From positions 1-64,000 of the forward strand of contig CAVXKY010000020.1 of NCBI GenBank assembly GCA_963762425.1: DNA of 64,000 bases, in the 5' to 3' direction. The translations under genes and the position numbers were made by a program. Within the stretch, counting starts at the first letter, position 1. Every line of letters begins with the position of its first letter. Below are positions 41,817 to 49,233 of this stretch, in pieces. The notes below the pieces were generated by a model, which was given only the letters and a program-made list of their open reading frames with translations, searched no databases and was not told the DNA's origin. This stretch comes from REEB95 sp963762425. GTDB taxonomy: Bacteria; Pseudomonadota; Alphaproteobacteria; ATCC43930; CGMCC-115725.

Positions 41817-43961
41817 CTATTTTATAAGCCCGGCGCCGCGCGCCCAGCGATACTTGGCGCCGAGCACGGCCACGGGGATTTCGGTTGAATAGGCATAGGC
41901 CGGAATGCCGTGATCGTAAAGCTGCTCCGCCGCCTGTTCGACCTGCACGTCGCCCGCGAGCGAGGCCACGATCGGCTTCTCGATGCCACGGGCCCGGAAT
42001 TCGTCGACCACCTCGATCACCAGCTTGGAAAAGACCATCGGCGGCGTGACGATGGTGTGCCAGTAGCCCAGGATCAGCGCGTGGATGCGCGGATCCTCCA
42101 ATCCCAAGCGGATGGTGTTCTGGTAGGTCTTGGGCGGCTCGCCGCCGGTGATGTCGACCGGGTTACCCGCCGCGCCGAAGGGGGGGATGAACTTGCGGAA
42201 GGCGGCGTCGAGATCGGGCGGTATTTTCATCAGATTGAGGCCGTAATCGACGCAGGCGTCGGACAACAGCACGCCCGAACCGCCGGCGCCGGTGATGATC
42301 ACCACGTTCTCGCCCTTGGGCGTGGGCAGTTTCTGCAATCCCCGCGCGTAATCGAGCATGTCGCGCAATCCCGGCGCGCGGATGACGCCCGATTGCCGCA
42401 ACACGTCGTCATAGATCTTGTCGTCGCCGGCGAGCGCGCCGGTGTGCGAGCCCGCCGCCTTGGCGCCGGCCGCGGTGCGGCCCGCCTTCAGCACGATGAT
42501 GGGCTTCTTCTTGGAGACGCGTTTCGCCACTTCGGCGAAAGAGCGGCCGTCCTTCAGATCCTCGAGATGCATGGCGACGACCTTGGTGTTCGGGTCCTGC
42601 TCGAAGAAGGTCAACAAATCGTCCTCGTCGAGATCGGATTTGTTGCCCAATCCGACGATGGCCGAGACGCCCATCTTGGCCGAGCGCGAGAAACCGATGA
42701 TCGCCATGCCGATGCCGCCCGATTGCGAACTGAGCGCGGCGCCGCCCTTGTAGTCGTAGGGCGTGCAGAAGGTGGCGCACAGATTCTCCGGCGTATAGTA
42801 GTAGCCGTAAATGTTCGGGCCCATCAGGCGGGTGCCGTATTTGCGGCCGATCGCCTGGATTTCCTTCTGGCCCTCGACATTGCCGGTCTCGGCGAAGCCC
42901 GAGGGGATGAGCACGGCGCCGGGGATTTTCTTCTCGCCGACCTCGATGAGCGCCTGCGCCACGAACTTCGCCGGGATGCAGAACACCGCGACGTCGATCA
43001 CGCCGGGGACGTCCTTGACGCTCTTATAGACCTTGCGGCCCATGATTTCGGTCGCGCTCGGGTGGATCGGCAGGATCGTGCCTTGATAACCGCCGTTGAT
43101 GAGATTCTTCATCACCGAGTTGCCGATCTTGCCTTCCTCGGCCGAGGCGCCGATCACGGCCACCGCCTTCGGATGCATGATGCGGTTCATCTGCGCGATG
43201 ATCTCGCTTTGCGACGGCCGGTAGCGTTCGGGCTGCGGCGACCAGTCGAGGATGATTCGAACGTCGGCCGCGACCGCGCCTTTCTTCGAGGCGAAGACTG
43301 GATTGAGGTCGAGCTCGGCAATCTCGGGGAAATCGGCGATCAGCTTGGAGACGTTCTCGATCAGCTCGGCCAGGGCATTGCGGTTGACGCCTTCGCCGCC
43401 GCGTACGCCCTTCAATATCTCGGCGGCCTTGATGCCGTCGACCATGCCCATCGCGTCCTCGCGCGAAACCGGCGCCAGACGGAAGGTCACGTCCTTCAGC
43501 ACCTCGACCAGCACGCCGCCCATGCCGAAGGCGACCAGTTTGCCGAAGCTCGGATCGGTGACGGCGCCGATGATGACCTCGTGGCCGCCTCCGACCATCT
43601 GCTGCACCTGCACGCCCTCGATCTTGGCCTTGCGGTCGTATTTCTTGGCGTTGGCGACGATGGTGGCGAAGCCCTTTTGCGCTTCTTGCGGGGTTTTGAC
43701 GCCGACGATGACGCCGCCCGCCTCGGTCTTGTGCAGAATCTGGGGGGAGACGATCTTCAGCACCACCGGGAAGCCGATCTTGCCCGCGAGCTTGGCCGCC
43801 TCGGCCGCATTCTTGGATAGCGCTTCCTTCGGCACCGCGATGCCATAAGCGTCGCAGATCAGCTTGCCTTCCGGCGCGGTGAGCGATGTGCGTTTCTGGG
43901 CCTTGGCCTGGCCCAGGATCTTGCTCACCGCCGCCTTCGCATCTTTCGCACTCATGGTCAC
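41817..43961 (-). CDS. ADP-forming acyl-CoA synthetase (acetate-CoA ligase family), ATP-grasp domain first
   Basis: 714 residues. Residues about 10-240 form an ATP-grasp domain (LICDAYGIAVPKEALSKN, FPVVLKIVSPQILHKTEAGG). Residues about 260-390 are a CoA-binding Rossmann domain (MHPKAVAVIGASAEEGKIGN). Residues about 400-710 are the ligase CoA domains, with the catalytic histidine in GSHTGALAGDDKIYDD. Most relatives place the CoA-binding domain first, so this is a permuted order. These enzymes run acyl-CoA + ADP + Pi = acid + CoA + ATP. Placed directly after frc (25 bases), a substrate among oxalate, formyl or succinyl CoA esters is inferred. Confidence 0.87.
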   Translation of the reverse strand: MTMSAKDAKAAVSKILGQAKAQKRTSLTAPEGKLICDAYGIAVPKEALSKNAAEAAKLAGKIGFPVVLKIVSPQILHKTEAGGVIVGVKTPQEAQKGFATIVANAKKYDRKAKIEGVQVQQMVGGGHEVIIGAVTDPSFGKLVAFGMGGVLVEVLKDVTFRLAPVSREDAMGMVDGIKAAEILKGVRGGEGVNRNALAELIENVSKLIADFPEIAELDLNPVFASKKGAVAADVRIILDWSPQPERYRPSQSEIIAQMNRIMHPKAVAVIGASAEEGKIGNSVMKNLINGGYQGTILPIHPSATEIMGRKVYKSVKDVPGVIDVAVFCIPAKFVAQALIEVGEKKIPGAVLIPSGFAETGNVEGQKEIQAIGRKYGTRLMGPNIYGYYYTPENLCATFCTPYDYKGGAALSSQSGGIGMAIIGFSRSAKMGVSAIVGLGNKSDLDEDDLLTFFEQDPNTKVVAMHLEDLKDGRSFAEVAKRVSKKKPIIVLKAGRTAAGAKAAGSHTGALAGDDKIYDDVLRQSGVIRAPGLRDMLDYARGLQKLPTPKGENVVIITGAGGSGVLLSDACVDYGLNLMKIPPDLDAAFRKFIPPFGAAGNPVDITGGEPPKTYQNTIRLGLEDPRIHALILGYWHTIVTPPMVFSKLVIEVVDEFRARGIEKPIVASLAGDVQVEQAAEQLYDHGIPAYAYSTEIPVAVLGAKYRWARGAGLIK

Positions 43962-43986
43962 TCTCTCCCCCGCGTTTTACGGATCG

Positions 43987-45264
43987 CTATTCGGCCGCCA
44001 TCGGCTTGGTGCCGCCCAGCGCGCCTGATTGCTTGAACTCCTGCACCTTCTTGTCGTCGTAGCCCAGCACCTTGCGCAGGATCTCGTCGGTATGCTCGCC
44101 CAACAGCGGCGCGCGCTTGACCTCGCTCGGGCTGTCGCTGAGCTTGATCGGATTGCCGACGGTGAAATACTTGCCGCGGGTGGGGTGATCGACCTCGACC
44201 ACCGTGCCGGTCTTACGCAAGCTCGGCTCCTCCAGCAGCTCCTTCATCGACAGAATCGGGCCGCAGGGGATGTCGTATTCGTTGAGGATGTCCATGGCCT
44301 CGAACTTGGTCTTGGTCTTGGTCCACTCCTCGATGGTGGCAAAAATATGCTTCAAGCGCGGCAGCCGCGCTTCCGGCTTGGCGTAATCGGGATGGGTGAT
44401 CCACTCTTCCTTGCCGATGATCTTGCAGATCGGTTCCCACACCGGCGCCTGGGTGATGAAATAGATATAGGCGTTGGGATCCTTCTCCCAGCCCTTGCAT
44501 TTCAGGATCCAGCCCGGCTGGCCGCCGCCCGAATCGTTGCCGGCGCGCGGCACCGCATCGCCGAATTCGACGCCTTCGCCGAACTGGCTGTATTCCTTCA
44601 GCGGCCCGTGTTGCAGGCGCTGCTGGTCGCGGAGCTTGACGCGGCAGAGATTGAGCACGCCGTCCTGCATCGCCGCGCTGACGCGCTGGCCCTTGCCGGT
44701 GGTGTTGCGTTGATAGAGCGCGGCGACGATGCCGAGCGCCAGGTGCAGCCCGGTGCCGGAATCGCCGATCTGGGCCGCCGTAACCAGAGGCGGGCCGTCG
44801 CGGAATCCCGTGGTCGAGGCCGAGCCGCCGGTGCATTGCGCCACGTTCTCGTAGACCTTGCAGTTCTCGTAAGGGCCGGGGCCGAAGCCCTTGACCGAGG
44901 CCATGACGATGCGGGGATTGATTTGATGAACGCGTTCCCAGGTGAACCCCATGCGATCCAAGACGCCGGGGCCGAAATTCTCCACCAGCACGTCGCAGAT
45001 CTTGATCAGCCCCTCGAGCAGTTCCTTGCCCTTGGGGTTCTTGGTGTCGATGGTGATCGAGCGCTTGTTGGCGTTGAGCATGGTGAAATAGAGGCTGTCG
45101 GCGTTCGGCACGTCGCGGAGCTGGCCGCGCGTGATGTCGCCGATGCCGGGACGCTCGACCTTGATGCAGTCGGCGCCGAGCCAAGCCAGAAGCTGGGTGC
45201 AGGTCGGCCCCGATTGCACATGGGTGAAATCGAGAATACGGATGCCGTCCAGTGCCTTGCCCAT
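43987..45264 (-). CDS. frc: formyl-CoA:oxalate CoA-transferase
   Basis: 425 residues, a class III CoA-transferase matching Oxalobacter Frc in length. The catalytic aspartate is Asp168 in AQIGDSGTG. The active-site glycine loop is DSGGGQPGW near residue 246. N-terminal LDFTHVQSGPTCTQLLAWLGAD and the C-terminal LLGEHTDEILRKVLG are typical. It moves CoA from formyl-CoA to oxalate to give oxalyl-CoA. It is 56 bases downstream of oxc in the same operon. Confidence 0.95.
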   Translation of the reverse strand: MGKALDGIRILDFTHVQSGPTCTQLLAWLGADCIKVERPGIGDITRGQLRDVPNADSLYFTMLNANKRSITIDTKNPKGKELLEGLIKICDVLVENFGPGVLDRMGFTWERVHQINPRIVMASVKGFGPGPYENCKVYENVAQCTGGSASTTGFRDGPPLVTAAQIGDSGTGLHLALGIVAALYQRNTTGKGQRVSAAMQDGVLNLCRVKLRDQQRLQHGPLKEYSQFGEGVEFGDAVPRAGNDSGGGQPGWILKCKGWEKDPNAYIYFITQAPVWEPICKIIGKEEWITHPDYAKPEARLPRLKHIFATIEEWTKTKTKFEAMDILNEYDIPCGPILSMKELLEEPSLRKTGTVVEVDHPTRGKYFTVGNPIKLSDSPSEVKRAPLLGEHTDEILRKVLGYDDKKVQEFKQSGALGGTKPMAAE

Positions 45265-45320
45265 GAGTTTCTCCCTTTACTTTCTTGCCACGTTTCGTCG
45301 ATTCGGATCCGGATGAGAGG

Positions 45321-47042
45321 TTACTTCTTCTTCAGCGCGCTTTGCGGGTTGAGGTTGCCGATGCGGCCGCTTTCGCTGCCGGAGGCCGGGGCGATCACCG
45401 CGTTGATGAGGGTCGGCTTGCCGGAATCCATTGCCGTGTTCACGGCGCGCTTGAGATCGTCGGGCGACGTCGCATTGAATCCTGCCCCGCCGAAGGCCTC
45501 TATAATCTTGTCGTAGCGCGAGCCTTTGACGAACACGGTCGGCGCGGGATCGGAGCCGACCGCGTTGACGTCCGTTCCGCGATAGATGCCGTCATTGTTG
45601 AAGATGACGACGCAGATCGGCAGCTTGTAGCGGCAGATCGTCTCCACCTCCATGCCGGAGAAGCCGAAGGCGCTGTCGCCTTCGACGGCGAGCACCGGCT
45701 TGCCGGTCTCGATCGCGGCGGCGATGGCGGAGCCCATGCCGACGCCCATGACGCCCCACGTGCCGACGTCCAGGCGCTTGCGCGGCTTGTACATGTCGAT
45801 GATGCCGCGCGCGAGATCGAGCGTGTTGGCGCCCTCGTTGACCAGGATGGCATCTGGTCGCTCTTTGATGATGGTCCGCAGCGCGCCGAGCGCGCCGTGA
45901 TAGTCCATCGGCGAGTTATTGTTCATCAGGCGCGGCGCCATCTTGGCAATGTTCTCTTCGCGTTTCTTGGATACTGCGCCGGTCCACTCCGCCGGCGGGG
46001 CCTGCCAATTGCCCCCCATGCCATCGAGCAGGGCCGCCACGCAAGAGCCGATGTCGCCGACCACGGGGGCGACGATTTCGACGTTGCTGTCCATCTCCCT
46101 GGGCTCGATGTCGATCTGGATGAACTTCTTCGGTGCTTCGCCCCAGGTCTTGCCTTTGCCGTGCGACAAGAGCCAGTTGAGACGCGCGCCGATCAGCATC
46201 ACGACGTCGGAATCTTTCAGCACCGTCGAGCGCGCGGCGCCCGCGCATTGCGGATGCGTGTCGGGCAGCAGGCCCTTGGCCATGCTCATCGGCAGAAACG
46301 GCACGCCGCTTTTTTCGACGAGATCGCGGATCGCATCGTCGGCCTGCGCATAAGCCGCGCCCTTGCCGAGGATGATCAGCGGGCGCTTGGCGCTCTTGAG
46401 CACATCGAGCGCGCGCTTGATCGCGGACGGCGCCGGAATCTGCGCCGGCGCCGCGTCGATGACCTTGACCAGCGACTTCCTGCCGGCATCCGCGTTCATG
46501 ACCTGCCCAAAAAGCTTGGCCGGCAGGTCGAGATAAACGCCGCCCGGCCGTCCCGAGACGGCGGCGCGGATGGCGCGGGCGAGGCCGATGCCGATGTCGG
46601 CGGCATGCAGCACGCGGAACGCCGCCTTGCAGAGCGGCTTGGCGATGGCGAGTTGGTCCATCTCTTCATAGTCGCCCTGCTGCAGATCGACGATCTCGCG
46701 CTCGGACGAGCCCGAGATCAGGATCATCGGGAAACAGTTGGTCGTCGCGTGGGCGAGCGCCGTGAGCCCGTTCAGGAAGCCGGGCGCCGACACGGTGAGG
46801 CAGATTCCGGGCTTCTTGGTCAGGAAGCCGGCGATGGCGGCCGCGTAGCCGGCGCTCTGTTCGTGGCGGAACGAGAGCACGCGGATGCCCGCGGCCTGCG
46901 CCATGCGGCCGAAATCCGTGATCGGGATGCCCGGCACGCCGTAGATCGTGTTGAGGCCATTGAGCTTGAGCGCGTCGATGACGAGGTGAAAGCCGTCCGT
47001 CAGCTCCTGCGTCTCGTCTACTTTTGTGGTTCCTTCGGCCAC
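45321..47042 (-). CDS. oxc: oxalyl-CoA decarboxylase
   Basis: 573 residues, a ThDP-dependent enzyme with the catalytic glutamate Glu61 in FRHEQSAGYAAA. The PYR domain, the central domain and the PP domain are all present. The last carries the ThDP-magnesium motif GDSAFGFSGMEVETICRY...NNDG near 455-490. The tail GNLNPQSALKKK is typical of Oxc. It converts oxalyl-CoA to formyl-CoA and CO2, consuming a proton. It lies 42 bases downstream of the GntR gene, the second gene of the operon. Confidence 0.95.
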   Translation of the reverse strand: MAEGTTKVDETQELTDGFHLVIDALKLNGLNTIYGVPGIPITDFGRMAQAAGIRVLSFRHEQSAGYAAAIAGFLTKKPGICLTVSAPGFLNGLTALAHATTNCFPMILISGSSEREIVDLQQGDYEEMDQLAIAKPLCKAAFRVLHAADIGIGLARAIRAAVSGRPGGVYLDLPAKLFGQVMNADAGRKSLVKVIDAAPAQIPAPSAIKRALDVLKSAKRPLIILGKGAAYAQADDAIRDLVEKSGVPFLPMSMAKGLLPDTHPQCAGAARSTVLKDSDVVMLIGARLNWLLSHGKGKTWGEAPKKFIQIDIEPREMDSNVEIVAPVVGDIGSCVAALLDGMGGNWQAPPAEWTGAVSKKREENIAKMAPRLMNNNSPMDYHGALGALRTIIKERPDAILVNEGANTLDLARGIIDMYKPRKRLDVGTWGVMGVGMGSAIAAAIETGKPVLAVEGDSAFGFSGMEVETICRYKLPICVVIFNNDGIYRGTDVNAVGSDPAPTVFVKGSRYDKIIEAFGGAGFNATSPDDLKRAVNTAMDSGKPTLINAVIAPASGSESGRIGNLNPQSALKKK

Positions 47043-47084
47043 GGGCTCTCCTCCTGCTGTCTTTGGGTTCCGCGTCGTCCTGTT

Positions 47085-47774
47085 TCAATCCAGGTAGTCG
47101 ACGTGCTTCTCTACGTGATCGGCGAGATCGAGGGTGTGCTTCAGCGCGAGCGCGCCCGCGCGCTCGGTGTCGCGCTTCTCCAGCGCCTCGATGATGTTCA
47201 TGTGATCGACGATGGAGCGCCGCGCGCGGTCGTTCTGTCCGATGGTGGCCTGGCGGATGGCGCGCATGTGGATGAAGAGATTCTCGGTCATCTCGGCGAG
47301 ACAGCGGCTGCCCGAGAGCCGGATGATCGCCTGGTGGAACTGGATGTTGGCGGCGGAATATTCGTCGAGATGGCCCTCGGGCGAGGAACCCTGGAACTCG
47401 TCGAACAGGCGGCGCAGGGACGAAATCTCGGCATCCGAGGCGTTGAGCGTAACCAGCCGCGCGGCCAGGCTTTCGAGCGCCGCCCAGACTTGGATCATCT
47501 CGACGATCTCGCGCTTGGTCTTGCGCAGCACGATGACGCCGCGGCGCGGCAGGGTCTTGACGAAGCCCTCGCGCTCGAGGAGCGACATCGCCTCGCGGAT
47601 GGGCGTGCGCGACACGCCGAGATCACGCGACAACCGGCGTTCGTCGAGCCGGATCTCCTCGTCATGGGCATAGATGTTGAAGGCGATGATCGCCTCCTTG
47701 AGCGCGTGATAGGCCTGGCTCTTGAAACTCGTCGGCAAGCCGATCGGTTTCACCGCAAGGCGTGACAACGCCAT
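47085..47774 (-). CDS. GntR family transcriptional regulator, FCD (FadR) subfamily
   Basis: 229 residues from the ATG at 47774, preferred because GAGGGAG lies 9 bases upstream; an in-frame ATG at 47792 is also possible. N-terminal winged helix (RRLSRDLGVSRTPIREAMSLLEREGFV) and C-terminal FCD domain with metal-type histidines (FHQAI, SIVDHMNI, LKHTLDLADHV). These regulators usually repress and are released by an organic acid. Being first gene of the oxalate operon, it probably senses oxalate or an oxalate CoA ester. An operator-like palindrome lies in its own promoter. Confidence 0.9.
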   Translation of the reverse strand: MALSRLAVKPIGLPTSFKSQAYHALKEAIIAFNIYAHDEEIRLDERRLSRDLGVSRTPIREAMSLLEREGFVKTLPRRGVIVLRKTKREIVEMIQVWAALESLAARLVTLNASDAEISSLRRLFDEFQGSSPEGHLDEYSAANIQFHQAIIRLSGSRCLAEMTENLFIHMRAIRQATIGQNDRARRSIVDHMNIIEALEKRDTERAGALALKHTLDLADHVEKHVDYLD

Positions 47775-47853
47775 CGGCAACTGCTCCCTCATTCTTCATC
47801 CGCCTTTGGACGCTTTTCGCGGCGCCGCCCTCTTCCGGGGCCGATTTCGGCGC

Positions 47854-47883
47854 ATGGTATCTGGTATGCCAGAAACAGGTCAA
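47854..47883 (-). promoter_or_regulatory. candidate promoter of the oxalate operon
   Basis: On the minus strand a -35 box TTGACC (47883-47878) and a -10 box TACCAT (47859-47854) are separated by 18 bases. Transcription would start near 47847, giving a leader of about 70 bases before the GntR start. The spacer is filled by the palindrome at 47860-47873. Confidence 0.55.
47860..47873. promoter_or_regulatory. candidate GntR operator
   Basis: TCTGGTATGCCAGA is a 14-base near-perfect palindrome (TCTGG-N4-CCAGA). It has the TGG-N4-CCA form used by FadR-subfamily GntR proteins and lies exactly between the -35 and -10 boxes, where binding would block RNA polymerase. I found no second copy near oxc, frc or the oxlT genes. 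Confidence 0.55.
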
Positions 47884-48175
47884 AGCGATTTTTGGGCCAT
47901 GCCCGCCCCCGCCCCCCGCCCCCGGCGGTAGAGAGAACAGTGCCGGATTGCGTCTTGATGGTTAACAGTATCGGTCAAGACCCGGTCTTAACCTGCTTTC
48001 CGTCTCTTTTAAGGTTAACTTCGAATAATTCAGACGATTATTTGAGAATTAATTATAATACTTGTTTGTATTTACCGAAACTTGTCGATACACATCGGGT
48101 CAACAATACCCCGAGAAGCGATTCCCAACAAATCGCCAGTCCCAGGGTCCGTCAGGGTCGATAGGAGAAGTCACG
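47884..48175. other. AT-rich intergenic region upstream of the PEP-CTERM gene
   Basis: After a C-rich run (about 47900-47930), the stretch 47985-48120 is strikingly AT-rich for this genome. It contains three GGTTAA elements in both orientations (near 47959, 47988 and 48013) and a perfect -10 hexamer TATAAT at 48054-48059 with only a weak -35 upstream. It probably holds the promoter of the PEP-CTERM gene. No ORF or RNA is apparent. Confidence 0.45.
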
Positions 48176-48952
48176 ATGAAGATATTGATGCGTTCCCTGG
48201 TCGCCGCCGGCGCGCTTGCCGCCGGCCTGGCGCTGCCCACGCATGACGCGGCGGCGACGGTGGTCAACCTCACCAACCCGAATTTCGATGCCAATGTCGG
48301 CCTCCCGCCCAATTCCGACAATTACATAACGGCCACGACCGGCAGCGTTGCCATTCCGGGCTGGACCATCGTCGGAAGCGGGACGGCTACGTCGGGCACG
48401 CTCGCGCCCATGTTCCCTGGCGGCGCGTATTTCAATGCGCCAGGTAATTGGTCGCCCCCCCAGGTCGGCGCGGTCGGCGGCACCACGCTGGGTGGCTTCG
48501 GCACTTCGAGCATCTTGCAGAATACCAGCTCGACCTGGAACGGCACCTCGGGCACCGTCACCGTGACGCTGTCGCTCGGTGAAGCCTTGGGTACCACGCT
48601 GGGCACCTCGGGAACGGTGCAGCTCCTGGAGGGCGGCGTGACCTTCGGGACCCCGATCAACCTGGAAACCGGCGGGACCAATCTGGTGTTTACCCCGGGC
48701 GCCTTCGACACGGAAACCTACACCTTCGCCGGCGTGACCGGGACCTCCGGAGAGAGCGTTGGTCTCGAATTCACCAATCCGGACCCCGCCACGGTCTTCC
48801 TCGACAACATCACGCTCGACGGCGGCACGGCGGTCACCACATCCGCATCATCGATCCCCGAGCCGCCCACGGGGCTGCCCCTGCTCGGCATCGCCCTGTT
48901 GGGATTCGTGGCTTTCCACTACCGGCAAAAGACCAGGATGCTCGCGATCTAA
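48176..48952 (+). CDS. PEP-CTERM sorting domain protein, secreted
   Basis: 258 residues with a signal peptide (MKILMRSLVAAGALAAGLAL, cleavage near DAAAT) and a Gly/Thr/Ser-rich beta-sandwich-like body without cysteines. It ends with the PEP-CTERM tripartite signal: IPEPPTGLPLLG, a hydrophobic segment and a basic tail (YRQKTR). Such proteins are sorted by exosortase and usually contribute to exopolysaccharide or biofilm matrices. No exosortase gene is in the window. AGGAG lies 8 bases before the ATG. A terminator follows. Confidence 0.87.
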   Translation: MKILMRSLVAAGALAAGLALPTHDAAATVVNLTNPNFDANVGLPPNSDNYITATTGSVAIPGWTIVGSGTATSGTLAPMFPGGAYFNAPGNWSPPQVGAVGGTTLGGFGTSSILQNTSSTWNGTSGTVTVTLSLGEALGTTLGTSGTVQLLEGGVTFGTPINLETGGTNLVFTPGAFDTETYTFAGVTGTSGESVGLEFTNPDPATVFLDNITLDGGTAVTTSASSIPEPPTGLPLLGIALLGFVAFHYRQKTRMLAI

Positions 48953-48977
48953 GCCGGAACGCTTCAAGACCAGACGG

Positions 48978-49013
48978 TTCGAGCCGGCGCGCCTTCGCCG
49001 GCTCGAATTTTTT
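48978..49013 (+). terminator. intrinsic terminator after the PEP-CTERM gene
   Basis: TTCGAGCCGGCG (48978-48989) pairs perfectly with CGCCGGCTCGAA (48996-49007) around a 6-base loop, followed by six Ts. It lies 26 bases after the stop codon. Confidence 0.85.
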
Positions 49014-49036
49014 CGAGATAGTTTCTTCGCGTAAAT

Positions 49037-49045
49037 TTATCCACA
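49037..49045 (+). promoter_or_regulatory. single consensus DnaA box
   Basis: TTATCCACA matches the high-affinity DnaA box exactly. It is upstream of the homospermidine synthase gene. No further boxes or an AT-rich unwinding element surround it, so a replication origin is unlikely; regulation by DnaA or chance are the alternatives. Confidence 0.35.
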
Positions 49046-49109
49046 GTATTCGCTTGCGCGCCGCGAAGAAAAACCATGCTTCGCCCTATTAATTTTGCGC
49101 GCGGCGCCC

Positions 49110-49129
49110 GAGTCGCCGCGAGTCGAATC
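49110..49129. promoter_or_regulatory. three GANTC sites within 20 bases
   Basis: GAGTC at 49110-49114 and 49120-49124 and GAATC at 49125-49129 form a tight cluster of CcrM-type methylation sites about 105 bases upstream of the homospermidine synthase start. Methylation-dependent control is inferred, not shown. Confidence 0.4.
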
Positions 49130-49233
49130 GGCTTTTTTCGTCATAAAAATTTTGCACTTGTCAACAATCACGGCGCGCGACGGCCCCGTTATGCTTGACA
49201 ATACAGGACATTCTGCGTCTTTTTAATATTCGC

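Noticed and set aside
49037..49045. Replication origin at the DnaA box
   Set aside because: Only one box, no array, no AT-rich unwinding element and none of the usual origin neighbours (hemE, parAB, dnaA, gidA).
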